Below are positions 55,974 to 63,938 of a DNA stretch of 64,000 nt, piece by piece; position 1 is the first letter of the stretch, and every line of letters begins with the position of its first letter. This stretch comes from Streptomyces sp. NBC_00457 (lineage in GTDB: Bacteria; Actinomycetota; Actinomycetes; Streptomycetales; Streptomycetaceae), in NCBI RefSeq assembly GCF_036014015.1, contig NZ_CP107905.1:372001-436000 (forward strand), written 5' to 3'. Made by a program: the position numbers and the translations under genes. The notes beneath the pieces are model-generated. The model was not told the DNA's origin. It made no database searches and worked only from the letters and a program-made list of their open reading frames with translations.

Positions 55974-56542
55974 CGGACCGTCCCTCCCCGTACCGGGTCG
56001 TCGGCGGTACGCGCCTTGAGATCGTCGCCGAAGCGGTCGTAGCGGCCCCGACGGGTGGCCAGGACGACGGTCGCGACGATGGTGGCGAACAGGGCGAGGC
56101 CCAAGGTCATCATGGTGAGCATCTGCGGACCCATCAGCGACAGGCCCAGGTCCATGGTCGGATCGGCCGACGGCCTGCCGCGCCGGGACGGCCACGGAGC
56201 GAGCAGGATCCCGGCGGCGAGCACGGCGAAGACCACCGCGCAGATCACGGCAGCGCCCTTCGTGTTGTGCACCATGGTCATCGGCATGAGCCCCGCTGGG
56301 TTCATCATGTACATCACCATGAACACGGCCATGATGGCCATCTCGATGGTCATCATCAGCACGATCACGACCCCGAGGTAGTCCAGCCCGAGCAGCAGCA
56401 CTTCACCGCCGACGCACAGGAGAGAGGTCAGCAGCGCGTACGTCGCCCGGGCCATGGAGTCGAACCGGAACACCATTAACCCACTGGCCACCGCCAGCAG
56501 GGCCAGCACCCAGAAGACCACGTCGTCGAGCACGGCCCTCAC
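55970..56542 (-). CDS. nuoJ: NADH-quinone oxidoreductase subunit J (alternative operon)
   Basis: 190 residues from the GTG at 56542; GAGGAG overlaps the nuoH stop four to five bases away. Five membrane segments with the conserved DYLGVVIVLMMTIEMAIMAVFM stretch. It follows nuoH directly; the usual nuoI gene between H and J is missing. Confidence 0.92.
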   Translation of the reverse strand: MRAVLDDVVFWVLALLAVASGLMVFRFDSMARATYALLTSLLCVGGEVLLLGLDYLGVVIVLMMTIEMAIMAVFMVMYMMNPAGLMPMTMVHNTKGAAVICAVVFAVLAAGILLAPWPSRRGRPSADPTMDLGLSLMGPQMLTMMTLGLALFATIVATVVLATRRGRYDRFGDDLKARTADDPVRGGTVR

Positions 56543-56546
56543 CTCC

Positions 56547-57491
56547 TCATCGGTTCAGGACGACGACGGCCACGACCAGCGCCTGAAGCAGCGTCAGCGG
56601 CACCAGCACCATCCACGCCAGCTCCATGTACCGCTCCATCCGCAGCACGGGCAGCAGCCGACGCCCTGCCACCAACAGCGCCAGCACCGCCGCCGTCTTC
56701 AGCAGCGTCCACGCCCAGCCCGGCAGCAGCGGGCCGTGCCCGCCGCCGAGGAACAGCGGCACGCTGAAGCCGGCGGTCACCACGAGCAGCATCCACCGGC
56801 CGCCCAGGAACACCAGCCGGTCCACGCCCGCCAGTTCGACGGCGGCGCCCCCTGCCGCGTCCTGTGCGAGCGGGTACGCGAACGGCCCCCAGAAGGCCAT
56901 CGCGAGCGCGCTCAGCAGGTAGACGACGAACGCGGCCGGCATCCACACCACGAACCACAGCCCGCCCTGGGCCGCGACCAGGTCCCCGACCCGGAGCGAC
57001 TCGGCTCCCAGGGCGGCGGTGGTGATCGCGAACATGTGCGGAAGTTCGTACGCCAGACCCTGCGCCAGGAACCGGTACCCACCGATCAGCGACAGCGCCG
57101 AGTTCGGCCCCCAGCCCGCCAGCCAGACCGCCGCCCAGGCCAGTGCCTCCATCGCGTTGAACCACACGATGCCGACGGACGGATCGCTCACGGAACGGAA
57201 GCCCCACGGCAGTACGGCACCCGCGAGCACCGCCGCCACCGGGACCAGCACCATGCCCAGCCGTCCGAGGAGCCGGTCGGCGGCCGTCGTACGGCGCGGC
57301 TGCTGGACGAGCAGCCGCAGGGCTTCGCGTAACGGGGCCATCGCTCGCAGCCCCGCCTCCCGGACGCTTCCGGCGGGCCCGCGCTCGGCCGCCCCGGACA
57401 GGACCGCGTCGAACCCGGCCGTGACCACGGCGGCCACCGCCAGGGCGACAGGGAGGATGACGGTCGCCCAGAGGGGCGCGGCATCAGACAT
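56547..57491 (-). CDS. nuoH: NADH-quinone oxidoreductase subunit H (alternative operon)
   Basis: 314 residues from the ATG at 57491, which overlaps the preceding gene by eight bases. Eight membrane segments; recognisable motifs include GWGPNSALSLIGGYRFLAQGLAYELPHMFAI and AFWGPFAYPLAQDAAGG. Subunit H forms the quinone site with NuoB and NuoD. Those partners are absent here except for the odd protein encoded just upstream. Confidence 0.93.
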   Translation of the reverse strand: MSDAAPLWATVILPVALAVAAVVTAGFDAVLSGAAERGPAGSVREAGLRAMAPLREALRLLVQQPRRTTAADRLLGRLGMVLVPVAAVLAGAVLPWGFRSVSDPSVGIVWFNAMEALAWAAVWLAGWGPNSALSLIGGYRFLAQGLAYELPHMFAITTAALGAESLRVGDLVAAQGGLWFVVWMPAAFVVYLLSALAMAFWGPFAYPLAQDAAGGAAVELAGVDRLVFLGGRWMLLVVTAGFSVPLFLGGGHGPLLPGWAWTLLKTAAVLALLVAGRRLLPVLRMERYMELAWMVLVPLTLLQALVVAVVVLNR

Positions 57492-58917
57492 GGGCCGCCC
57501 CTGACACGGGCGCGAGCGCGAGTTCATCGAGGTCGGGATCAAGGCTGGCCACGATGATCCGTGCGCAGGCGAACTCCGCGCCGGTCAGCAACTCCGGAAG
57601 GATGTCGAGCAGCGCCTGCGACGGCGGCTGCGCTCCGTCCAGGCGTCCGCGCGGGCCGGTGAGATCGTCCGGCGTCAACGGCTGTTCGGCGTCGAGTACT
57701 TCGAGGCCGCGCTCGACCTCGTCCAGCCAGATCCGCAGTCGGTCGTATGCGTCCCCGTCCGCAGTGAGGGCCGGCCCGGTCACTCCTGCCTCGCCCGCTC
57801 TGGCGGACGACAACTCCCCCAGCCCGGCGATCGACCAGCGCAGGGTGCGTGACCGCCGCACTCTGCGCAGTACCCCGCGCAGGTCGCCGCCGATCCCTTC
57901 GCGCGGCGCCCCCGACAGCAGCTCGTCCCGCAGCCGACGGCACCGCGCGGCGACGTCGTCCCAGCCGACGACAGCGAGGAGCCGCGCCACACTGTCCAAA
58001 TGCGCGGCACAGCGCCGACGCGCCGCACTTCCGCTGGTGACTTCCTCCCCCTGCGCCGCCCGCAGCCATGGCTCGTCCCAGAAGGGCAGTCGATGGCCGC
58101 GCGGTACGGGGAGGTGGTCGACCTCTACGTCCTGTACGACGTCTCCTTGCAGAGTGAGTCGGAGAACGAGCCCTGTCGGCCAGTCGGTCAGGCCGGGGCC
58201 GATCGGTACGTGCAGCTGATCGAGTCTCAGCTCGTCACGGTCGTCGGCCCGTTCGGCCATGGGCAGGCCTGCCACATCGCCCATGGCATGCATGTCGTGG
58301 CCCATGTGATCGATGTGGGCGAAATGGCCTTCGTGCTCCGTGTGATCCAGGTGCGCGGCGTGGTCGTCGGGGTGGTGGTTCTCGTGGCCCTCATGGCCGG
58401 GGTGAGCCGCAGGGCCGCCATGGCCGTGGCCCATGGACCGGTGCGGATGACCTTGATCGTCGGGTGCTGGAGGCGGCGAGCTGCCGTGGTGGGCCCCGTG
58501 GCCCTGATCGTCACCGTGCCCTTGATGCTCCCCTTGCGCACGACCGCCAGGCTCACCCGCCGCGGCCCCCTGCTGGTCGTCCACTTCGGCCTCGCGCGGA
58601 GTAACCGCCCTCTCGGTCAGATCCCTCCGCGCCATCTCGAGCGCGTGCACGGCGTGCCCGGTCTCCTCGACCACGATGCGCACGGCCGGGTCCGGCATCG
58701 ACCGCTCGATGTCGTCCAGCCACTCCGCCTCCCGCGGCTCCGGGACGCCACAGACGACCATCAGGTCGGCGGCGGCGGGGGCGCCCGCCACCGGCCACCC
58801 CCGCCGGCGTACCTCTGCCTCCACCGCCAGCCGGATGTCCGTCGCTCCGGGCAGCGCGACCGCCAGGACCGCCGGACGCTGCATCGCCGTACGCCGCAGG
58901 AGATTTCTCAGGTCCAC
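57484..58917 (-). CDS. His-rich protein resembling degenerate NuoB and NuoD joined together
   Basis: 477 residues from the GTG at 58917, overlapping nuoA and nuoH, in the place of nuoB-G. Residues ~17-105 parallel the NuoB fold: AADLMVVCGVPEPREAEWLD and then MPDPAVRIVV versus NuoB's ADxMxVxGxxT...MPxPxxVI, but without the iron-sulfur cysteines. Residues ~150-225 are a His/Asp/Gly-rich stretch (HQGHGDDQGHGAHHG, HIDHMGHDMHAMGD) likely to bind metal. From ~235 the sequence LDQLHVPIGPGLTDWPTGLV and RLTLQGDVVQDVEV recalls the start of NuoD/hydrogenase large subunits. The rest is helical. It may cap the membrane arm or accept electrons from another donor; this is inference. Confidence 0.7.
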   Translation of the reverse strand: MDLRNLLRRTAMQRPAVLAVALPGATDIRLAVEAEVRRRGWPVAGAPAAADLMVVCGVPEPREAEWLDDIERSMPDPAVRIVVEETGHAVHALEMARRDLTERAVTPREAEVDDQQGAAAGEPGGRAQGEHQGHGDDQGHGAHHGSSPPPAPDDQGHPHRSMGHGHGGPAAHPGHEGHENHHPDDHAAHLDHTEHEGHFAHIDHMGHDMHAMGDVAGLPMAERADDRDELRLDQLHVPIGPGLTDWPTGLVLRLTLQGDVVQDVEVDHLPVPRGHRLPFWDEPWLRAAQGEEVTSGSAARRRCAAHLDSVARLLAVVGWDDVAARCRRLRDELLSGAPREGIGGDLRGVLRRVRRSRTLRWSIAGLGELSSARAGEAGVTGPALTADGDAYDRLRIWLDEVERGLEVLDAEQPLTPDDLTGPRGRLDGAQPPSQALLDILPELLTGAEFACARIIVASLDPDLDELALAPVSGAAHV

Positions 58918-59258
58918 CGCAGGGCTCCCTCGCGCCAGGCGTAGGCCACCGCAGCGAAGAGGATCCCCAGGAAGAGGAACATCTCGACAACGGCCGTGGT
59001 GCCCACTTCGGAGACGACCTTCACCCACGGGTACATGAAGAGCATCTCCATGTCGAAGGCCAGGAAGATCATGGTGACCGCGTACCAGCGCACATGGAAC
59101 CGGGAAACGGCATGCTCACCCGGCTTGAGACCTCCGGAGAAGGGGCCCGTCTCCAGGGGAGTCCGCGCTGCCGCCAGCCACAGGCCCAATCCGTAGAGGA
59201 GCGCCAGCCCGGCCCCGACCACACCGAGAAGGACCAGCATCGGCTGCCATGCGTCCAT
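58908..59258 (-). CDS. nuoA: NADH-quinone oxidoreductase subunit A (alternative operon)
   Basis: 116 residues, three membrane helices. Conserved loop and helix motifs: ETGPFSGGLKPGEHAVSRFHVRWYAVTMIFLAFDMEMLFMYPWVKV and the C-terminal VAYAWREGALRWT. First gene of the operon; divergent from the copZ-like gene with a regulatory gap between. The usual Cys of NuoA's loop (YECG) is replaced here by FSGG. Confidence 0.93.
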   Translation of the reverse strand: MDAWQPMLVLLGVVGAGLALLYGLGLWLAAARTPLETGPFSGGLKPGEHAVSRFHVRWYAVTMIFLAFDMEMLFMYPWVKVVSEVGTTAVVEMFLFLGILFAAVAYAWREGALRWT

Positions 59259-59305
59259 CCCGCCCGACCTCCGTTCTCGACGTCATACGGCTTATGGCGA
59301 AGCGC

Positions 59306-59332
59306 CCCACCACTAAGGACATTCGTGGTGGG
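59306..59332. promoter_or_regulatory. Inverted repeat CCCACCAC-n11-GTGGTGGG in the nuoA/copZ divergent region
   Basis: Perfect 8-bp arms 48 bp upstream of the nuoA ATG. Placed for an operator controlling nuoA. The binder is unknown. Confidence 0.45.
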
Positions 59333-59368
59333 AATACCACCAGGACCACTCCCACCCCGAGGAGAGCT

Positions 59369-59383
59369 TACCCCCTAGGGGTA
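59369..59383. promoter_or_regulatory. CsoR-type copper operator TACCCCCTAGGGGTA
   Basis: GC-tract palindrome flanked by TA, the form recognised by the copper-sensing repressor CsoR in Streptomyces. It lies 34 bp before the copZ-like ATG, so copper should induce that gene. No csoR gene is in the window. Confidence 0.8.
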
Positions 59384-59416
59384 TTGTGGGCACTCCTCTT
59401 CGGAAGGAGCAAGAAC

Positions 59417-59635
59417 ATGGTTCAGAAGGTGTACGACGTCAAAGGCATGACGTGCGACCACTGCGTCCAGGCCGTCAGCTCCGAACTCAGCGGCCTCCCC
59501 GGAGTCGAGGACGTCCAGGTGGATCTGCCGTCGGGCCAGGTCACGGTGACCAGCGAACGGCAGCTGGATTCCGGCGCCGTCGCCGCTGCGGTCGACGAGG
59601 CAGGCTACGAGCTCGCCGGCGGCGAGAGCCAGTGA
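59417..59635 (+). CDS. copZ: Copper chaperone (CopZ-like HMA domain)
   Basis: 72 residues from the ATG at 59417 (GGAAGGAG upstream); a longer frame from 59249 runs through the operator. A single heavy-metal-associated fold with the metal site GMTCDHC and the strand pattern SSELSGLPGVEDVQVDLPSG. Carries Cu(I) in the cytoplasm to a partner ATPase, which is not encoded here. Controlled by the CsoR-type operator. Its stop overlaps the next small ORF (GTGA). Confidence 0.93.
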   Translation: MVQKVYDVKGMTCDHCVQAVSSELSGLPGVEDVQVDLPSGQVTVTSERQLDSGAVAAAVDEAGYELAGGESQ

Positions 59636-59796
59636 ACCGGCGGGCCGAGCTGCTGCGCCGGGCCGTCGGTCACCCTGTCGTCAGGCTCACGGCCGCGGCG
59701 CTTCTCCAGGCCGCGGCCTCCCGCCTCACGGATCCCGGAGCCGCCCCGGCGCGAAAGCCCTGCGCGTGCGGCGGCGCTGCCGGCACGGTTCGCTGA
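59632..59796 (+). CDS. 54-residue protein coupled to copZ
   Basis: GTG at 59632 overlaps the copZ stop. The product reads VNRRAELLRRAVGHPVVRLT then AAALLQAAASRLTD and ends with a Cys-containing tail KPCACGGAAGTVR. A helix plus a CxC motif could bind metal. No family recognised. The tight coupling argues that it is real. Confidence 0.5.
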   Translation: MNRRAELLRRAVGHPVVRLTAAALLQAAASRLTDPGAAPARKPCACGGAAGTVR

Positions 59797-59814
59797 GCTG
59801 GTCCGGTCACCACG

Positions 59815-59840
59815 ACAAGGGCTGCTCTGCTCCCCCTTGT
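59815..59840 (+). terminator. Hairpin after the copZ unit
   Basis: Stem ACAAGGG / CCCTTGT with a 12-nt loop, 18 bp after the 54-residue ORF. The following stretch to 60090 shows no convincing gene. Confidence 0.5.
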
Positions 59841-60090
59841 AGGGCGTAGGTATGGCGCAGCTGGCAGTCCTACGAATTCAGGCCGCCGACACGGCGTGCA
59901 GGCCGGAACGACGGCGCCCGAGGCCTCACCCAACGCCGAAAACACCGGAACCGGCGCAGGTGAGGAAGAAGGCGGCCATGCGGAGGACGGCCACGCCCCT
60001 TGAGTCGGGGCGCCGGTGGCCGGGGGCTGCATCAGACTACGACCGCTGCGGCTCCCGGCACCGGAGGAACTGTCGGCCTTGTTGCCCGGG

Positions 60091-61527
60091 TCAGTGCACA
60101 TGCGGGCCGCCGGTCGACTGCGGTTTGCCACGCGGTACGAGGCCCAGGGCCACGACGGCGCTGACGGCGGCAGCCACCGCACACACCGTGAACGCGTCGG
60201 CGAAGCCACCCACCGCGCCTCGCTCGAAGCCGGTTGCCGCGACGGTCGAAACGACGGCGACGCCGATCGAGCCACCGACCTCGTGGAAGGTGTTGACGAC
60301 TCCGGAGGCGAGCCCCGCCTCCCGATGCTCGACCATCGCCAGCGCGGTCGTCGTGGCGGTGACGAACACCGCGCCGATGCCGAGCGAGGCGATCACGAAG
60401 CCGGGCAGGAGTCCGGCGTACAGGCTGCCGGTCTCCGACAACTGGGTCAGGGGAATGGTTCCGGCGGTGGCGACGAGCATGCCCGCGACAGCGGTCGGGC
60501 GGCTGCCGATCCGGCCCACGAGCCGGGACCCGAGGTGGGCGCCGATGCCGGTGGCCACGGCGACGGGCAGGAACACCAGCCCGGTCCGCAGCGGGCTGAA
60601 GCCGCGAACGTGCTGGAGATACACCGACCCGAGGAAGAAGAACGCGATCAGCAGGGCGGTGGCGATCAGCATCAGGAAGGCACCGGCGAGCACCGGTCGG
60701 CGGGTGAACATCCGAAGATCCATCAGCGGAGCCCGGCTGGCCCGCTCGACCAGCGCGAAGGCCGCATAGGCGAGTACCGCACCGGCCAGCGGCAGCAGGG
60801 TCGAAGCGTCCGCCCATCCGGCGTCCCCCGCCTTGACCAAGCCGTAGATCAGGGCTGCGGTGCCCGCGGTGACGAGCAGCGCGCCGGGGATGTCGAGTCG
60901 TGCGGGCTGCGGAGCGCGGGCAGGGACGAAGGCGGGCAGGGCGAGCAGCAGGAGCAGCCCGACGGGCACGTTGATGTAGAACACCCATTGCCAGCCGGGT
61001 CCGTCGGTCAGGGCTCCGCCGAGGAGTACGCCGGCCGCCGAGCCGGTGCCGCCGATCGCCGCCCAGACACCGAGCGCCTTGTTGCGTTCGGTGCCGTGGA
61101 AAGTGGTGGTGACGATGGAGAGCGCGGCCGGGGACAGCAGGGCGGCGCCGACGCCCTGGCCGATCCGGCCGCCGAGCAGCGTCGGGGCGTTCTCGGCGAG
61201 ACCGGTGACCAGTGAGGCGGCCGTGAAGAGCACGAGTCCGGCGAGCAGGGTGCGACGGGCGCCGAGGGCGTCGGCGAGTCGGCCGCCGAGCAGCATCAGC
61301 CCGCCGAAGCAGAGGGTGTAGGCGGTGACCACCCAGGTCAGGGTCTCCCGGCCGAGGTCCAGGTCGGACGCCATGTCGGGCAGGGCGACGTTCACGACGG
61401 TGACGTCGAGGATCAGCATGAACTGGGCGACGCAGATCAGCGCGAGGGCTGCCCAGCGGTGCGGGTCGGTGGGCGGGTGGTGGTCGTGTTCGGCCATGTG
61501 CGGGGCACCGGCTGCGGAGTGGGTCAT
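60091..61527 (-). CDS. MFS drug exporter, 14-helix (DHA2) type, second gene
   Basis: 478 residues from the ATG at 61527, overlapping the upstream exporter gene (ATGA). Motif A (GGRLADALGARRTLLAG) and motif C-like helix 5 (GGTGSAAGVLLGGALTDGPGWQWVFYINVPVG) are those of DHA2 proton-coupled multidrug exporters. His-rich cytoplasmic N-terminus (MAEHDHHPPTDPHRW) and C-terminus (GGPHVH). Frames to 62835 are shadows. Co-expressed with the other exporter under the TetR regulator. Confidence 0.92.
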   Translation of the reverse strand: MTHSAAGAPHMAEHDHHPPTDPHRWAALALICVAQFMLILDVTVVNVALPDMASDLDLGRETLTWVVTAYTLCFGGLMLLGGRLADALGARRTLLAGLVLFTAASLVTGLAENAPTLLGGRIGQGVGAALLSPAALSIVTTTFHGTERNKALGVWAAIGGTGSAAGVLLGGALTDGPGWQWVFYINVPVGLLLLLALPAFVPARAPQPARLDIPGALLVTAGTAALIYGLVKAGDAGWADASTLLPLAGAVLAYAAFALVERASRAPLMDLRMFTRRPVLAGAFLMLIATALLIAFFFLGSVYLQHVRGFSPLRTGLVFLPVAVATGIGAHLGSRLVGRIGSRPTAVAGMLVATAGTIPLTQLSETGSLYAGLLPGFVIASLGIGAVFVTATTTALAMVEHREAGLASGVVNTFHEVGGSIGVAVVSTVAATGFERGAVGGFADAFTVCAVAAAVSAVVALGLVPRGKPQSTGGPHVH

Positions 61528-63098
61528 GACGGGTCCTTCGGGTGTGTTGTTCCGGTCGGGTCCGCGCCGCGGGCCGGGGCGAGGAAGAGGGCGAGGAGCA
61601 CGCCCGCCGCAGTGACACCGGCACCGGCGAACATCGCCGGTCCCATGCCGTCGACGAACGCGCGGCGGGCGGCCTCGGCGAAGGCGTTTCCGGCCCCGCC
61701 CGGCAGTTGCTCGGCGAGGGCGAGCGCGGTGCCCAGGGACTCCTTCGCGGAGTCGAGGAAGCCCTCGGGAACAGGGGCGGACAGGTCGTCGAGTCCGCTG
61801 CGGTAACGGTCGGAGAGCAGGCTGCCCATGACGGCGACTCCGCTCGCCGCACCGAGTTGGATGGCGGCGCTGTTGGTGGCCGAGCCCACGCCGAGGTCGT
61901 TTTCGGGCAGCGAGCCGACGATGGCGTCGCTGGTCGCGGTGATGACGAATCCGGCGCCCGCGCCCAGCAGCAGCATCGCCACCAGAGCCCGGCCGTAGCC
62001 GTCCGTCGCCTCGGTGGTGGCGAGCACCACTGAAGAGGCGGACAGCAGGGCGAGCCCCACGGCTGACACCGCGCGCATCCCCATGCGTGGCGTGAGAACG
62101 CCCGCCAGTGGTCCGGCAACCAGCAGCGCGAGCGCGGCCGGGCCGAGCCGGAGCCCTGTCTGCCCGGGGCTGTACCCGAGCACCAACTGGAAGTGCTGCA
62201 CGGCCACGAACAGCGTGCCGATCAGCGCGAACGCACCCAGCAGCACCAGCAGGTCGCCCGTGGCGAGCGGCCGGTGCCGGAAGATCCTGGACGGCAGCAT
62301 CGGGGACGCGGCCCGGCGCTGCCATGCGAGGAAGGCGACCAGCAGGAGGGCACCCGCCGCGAAAGCGGCCGGCACGGCAGAACTCGTCCAGCCGCGGTCG
62401 GGCCCTTCGATGACCGCCCAGAGCACGCTTGCCACGGCCACCACGGACAGCAGCGCCCCGGCGGGATCCAGTCGCCCGCTCTCGGGCGCACGGGAGTTGG
62501 GCACGAGCAGGGCTGCGGCGATCAGGCCCGCGATGCCTATGGGGAGGTTGATCAGGAACACCGCGCCCCACCAGTAGTGGCTCAGCAGCCAGCCGCCGGC
62601 CATCGGCCCGATCACCGTCCCGACGCCGACGGCCGCCGACCAGATGCCGATCGCCTTGGTGCGTTCGGCGCCGCGCGGGAAGACGTTCCCGATGACGGCG
62701 AGCGTGGCGGGCATGATCAAGGCCTCGCCGACTCCCATGGCTCCACGGGCGAGAACCAATGTGGTGACGGTTCCGGCGTATGCGGCGACCACGGACGCTG
62801 CCGTGAACAGCGCCAGGCCGGTCATGAAGATCCACTTACGGCCGAGCCGGTCCGCCAGGCTGCCGCAGAACAGCACCAGGCTGCCGGACATCAGCGCATA
62901 GCTGTCGACGATCCACTGCAACTGGCTAGTGGAGGCGCCGAGTTCACCGACGAGGGTCGGCAGGGCGACGTTCAGCACGGTGGTGTCGAGGCCGACGACC
63001 AGCAGGCTCACGCTCACGACGGCGAGGGTGAGCCAGCGTCGGACCGGCGGGTCGGCCGTCTGCGGTAGGGCGGTTTCCCGATGCGTCACGGAAGGCAC
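61524..63098 (-). CDS. MFS drug exporter, 14-helix (DHA2) type, first gene
   Basis: 524 residues from the GTG at 63098, chosen because AAAGGGGAC lies upstream; the frame from 63176 would translate through the operators. Motifs: VVGLDTTVLNVALPTLVGEL, GSLADRLGRKWIFMTGLALF (motif A), GVGTVIGPMAGGWLLSHYWWGAVFLINLPIG (motif C). It should expel a toxic or antibiotic compound using the proton gradient. First gene of a two-exporter operon divergent from the TetR gene. Confidence 0.92.
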   Translation of the reverse strand: MPSVTHRETALPQTADPPVRRWLTLAVVSVSLLVVGLDTTVLNVALPTLVGELGASTSQLQWIVDSYALMSGSLVLFCGSLADRLGRKWIFMTGLALFTAASVVAAYAGTVTTLVLARGAMGVGEALIMPATLAVIGNVFPRGAERTKAIGIWSAAVGVGTVIGPMAGGWLLSHYWWGAVFLINLPIGIAGLIAAALLVPNSRAPESGRLDPAGALLSVVAVASVLWAVIEGPDRGWTSSAVPAAFAAGALLLVAFLAWQRRAASPMLPSRIFRHRPLATGDLLVLLGAFALIGTLFVAVQHFQLVLGYSPGQTGLRLGPAALALLVAGPLAGVLTPRMGMRAVSAVGLALLSASSVVLATTEATDGYGRALVAMLLLGAGAGFVITATSDAIVGSLPENDLGVGSATNSAAIQLGAASGVAVMGSLLSDRYRSGLDDLSAPVPEGFLDSAKESLGTALALAEQLPGGAGNAFAEAARRAFVDGMGPAMFAGAGVTAAGVLLALFLAPARGADPTGTTHPKDPS

Positions 63099-63141
63099 GA
63101 GGTCCCCTTTCTCGTGCACGGTCTCGCTCGACCGCGCGACT

Positions 63142-63189
63142 AACTGAACCATACTGTTCAGTTCATATGAACTCAACCGTACAGTTCAG
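63142..63189. promoter_or_regulatory. Paired TetR operators between the exporter operon and the regulator
   Basis: Two direct copies of AACC(A/G)TAC(T/A)GTTCAG at 63147-63161 and 63175-63189, 28 bp apart. The first sits in the inverted repeat AACTGAAC-n6-GTTCAGTT (63142-63163), and AGTTCATATGAACT (63160-63173) is a perfect palindrome between them. A TAGGGT box at about 63199 would serve as the regulator's -10 with a near-leaderless start. Confidence 0.75.
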
Positions 63190-63210
63190 GTGGGTGCTAG
63201 GGTCGAGCCC

Positions 63211-63858
63211 ATGAGCGTGGACAGCGTCAAGCAGCCCCCCAGCGGACCCCGCGCGGAGCTCAAGCGGCAGGCCATCGTGCGGGCCGCCCGCGAGCTGTTC
63301 CTACGGGAGGGCTTCGGCGTCGGTATGGACACCATCGCCGCCGAGGCAGGCGTGTCGAAGGTGACCGTCTACAACCACTTCGGCAGCAAGGAAGCCCTGT
63401 TCACGGCCGTCATCACCAGCGCGCTCGACGAGCCGCTCGCCGGGGAGTCGTCGGCCGCACTGGAAGGCCTGGCCGAAGCCGAGGACCTGCGGGCCGCCCT
63501 CGTCGAAGCGGCCCGCACCTGGGTCCACGCCGTCCGCACCAACCACGAGGTCACGGCTCTTCGCAACCTCGTCGCCGCCGAACTCCACCGCTTCCCCGAG
63601 CTGGGCGAGGCCTGGAGACACCGCGGCACGGAAAGCCACCACCCCGCCGTCGCAGGCGCCCTGCGCGCCCTCACCGAGCAAGGCCGGCTGGAGATCCCCG
63701 ACCTACAGGTGGCGATCGTCCAGTTCTACGGGCTCCTGGTCTTCCCCCACATGGTCTTCAGCTCCTACGGCACGCATATCGACGAGGACCTGACGGACCG
63801 TCTCATCACCAGCGGCGTCGACATGTACCTCGATCACTACGGACCTCGGGGCGCATAG
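63211..63858 (+). CDS. TetR-family regulator of the exporters
   Basis: 215 residues from the ATG at 63211; a GTG at 63190 abuts the operator and is less likely. The helix-turn-helix reads FGVGMDTIAAEAGVSKVTVYNHFGSKEALFTAVI. The C-terminal ligand domain is of the AcrR-like type (TALRNLVAAELHRFPELGEAW). Divergent from two MFS exporters with paired operators in between, so it most likely represses both itself and the exporters until a drug binds. Confidence 0.94.
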   Translation: MSVDSVKQPPSGPRAELKRQAIVRAARELFLREGFGVGMDTIAAEAGVSKVTVYNHFGSKEALFTAVITSALDEPLAGESSAALEGLAEAEDLRAALVEAARTWVHAVRTNHEVTALRNLVAAELHRFPELGEAWRHRGTESHHPAVAGALRALTEQGRLEIPDLQVAIVQFYGLLVFPHMVFSSYGTHIDEDLTDRLITSGVDMYLDHYGPRGA

Positions 63859-63886
63859 CCGCCCATCCGCGTCGAGTTGAGCCCGA

Positions 63887-63920
63887 CAGGGGCGGAGCAC
63901 CGTGCGGTGCCCCGCCCCTG
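63887..63920. terminator. Bidirectional hairpin terminator
   Basis: A long stem CAGGGGCGG(A)GCACC / GGTGC(C)CCGCCCCTG with a GTGC loop between convergent genes. Confidence 0.8.
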
Positions 63921-63938
63921 CGCCGGAGAGCCGTTGGG

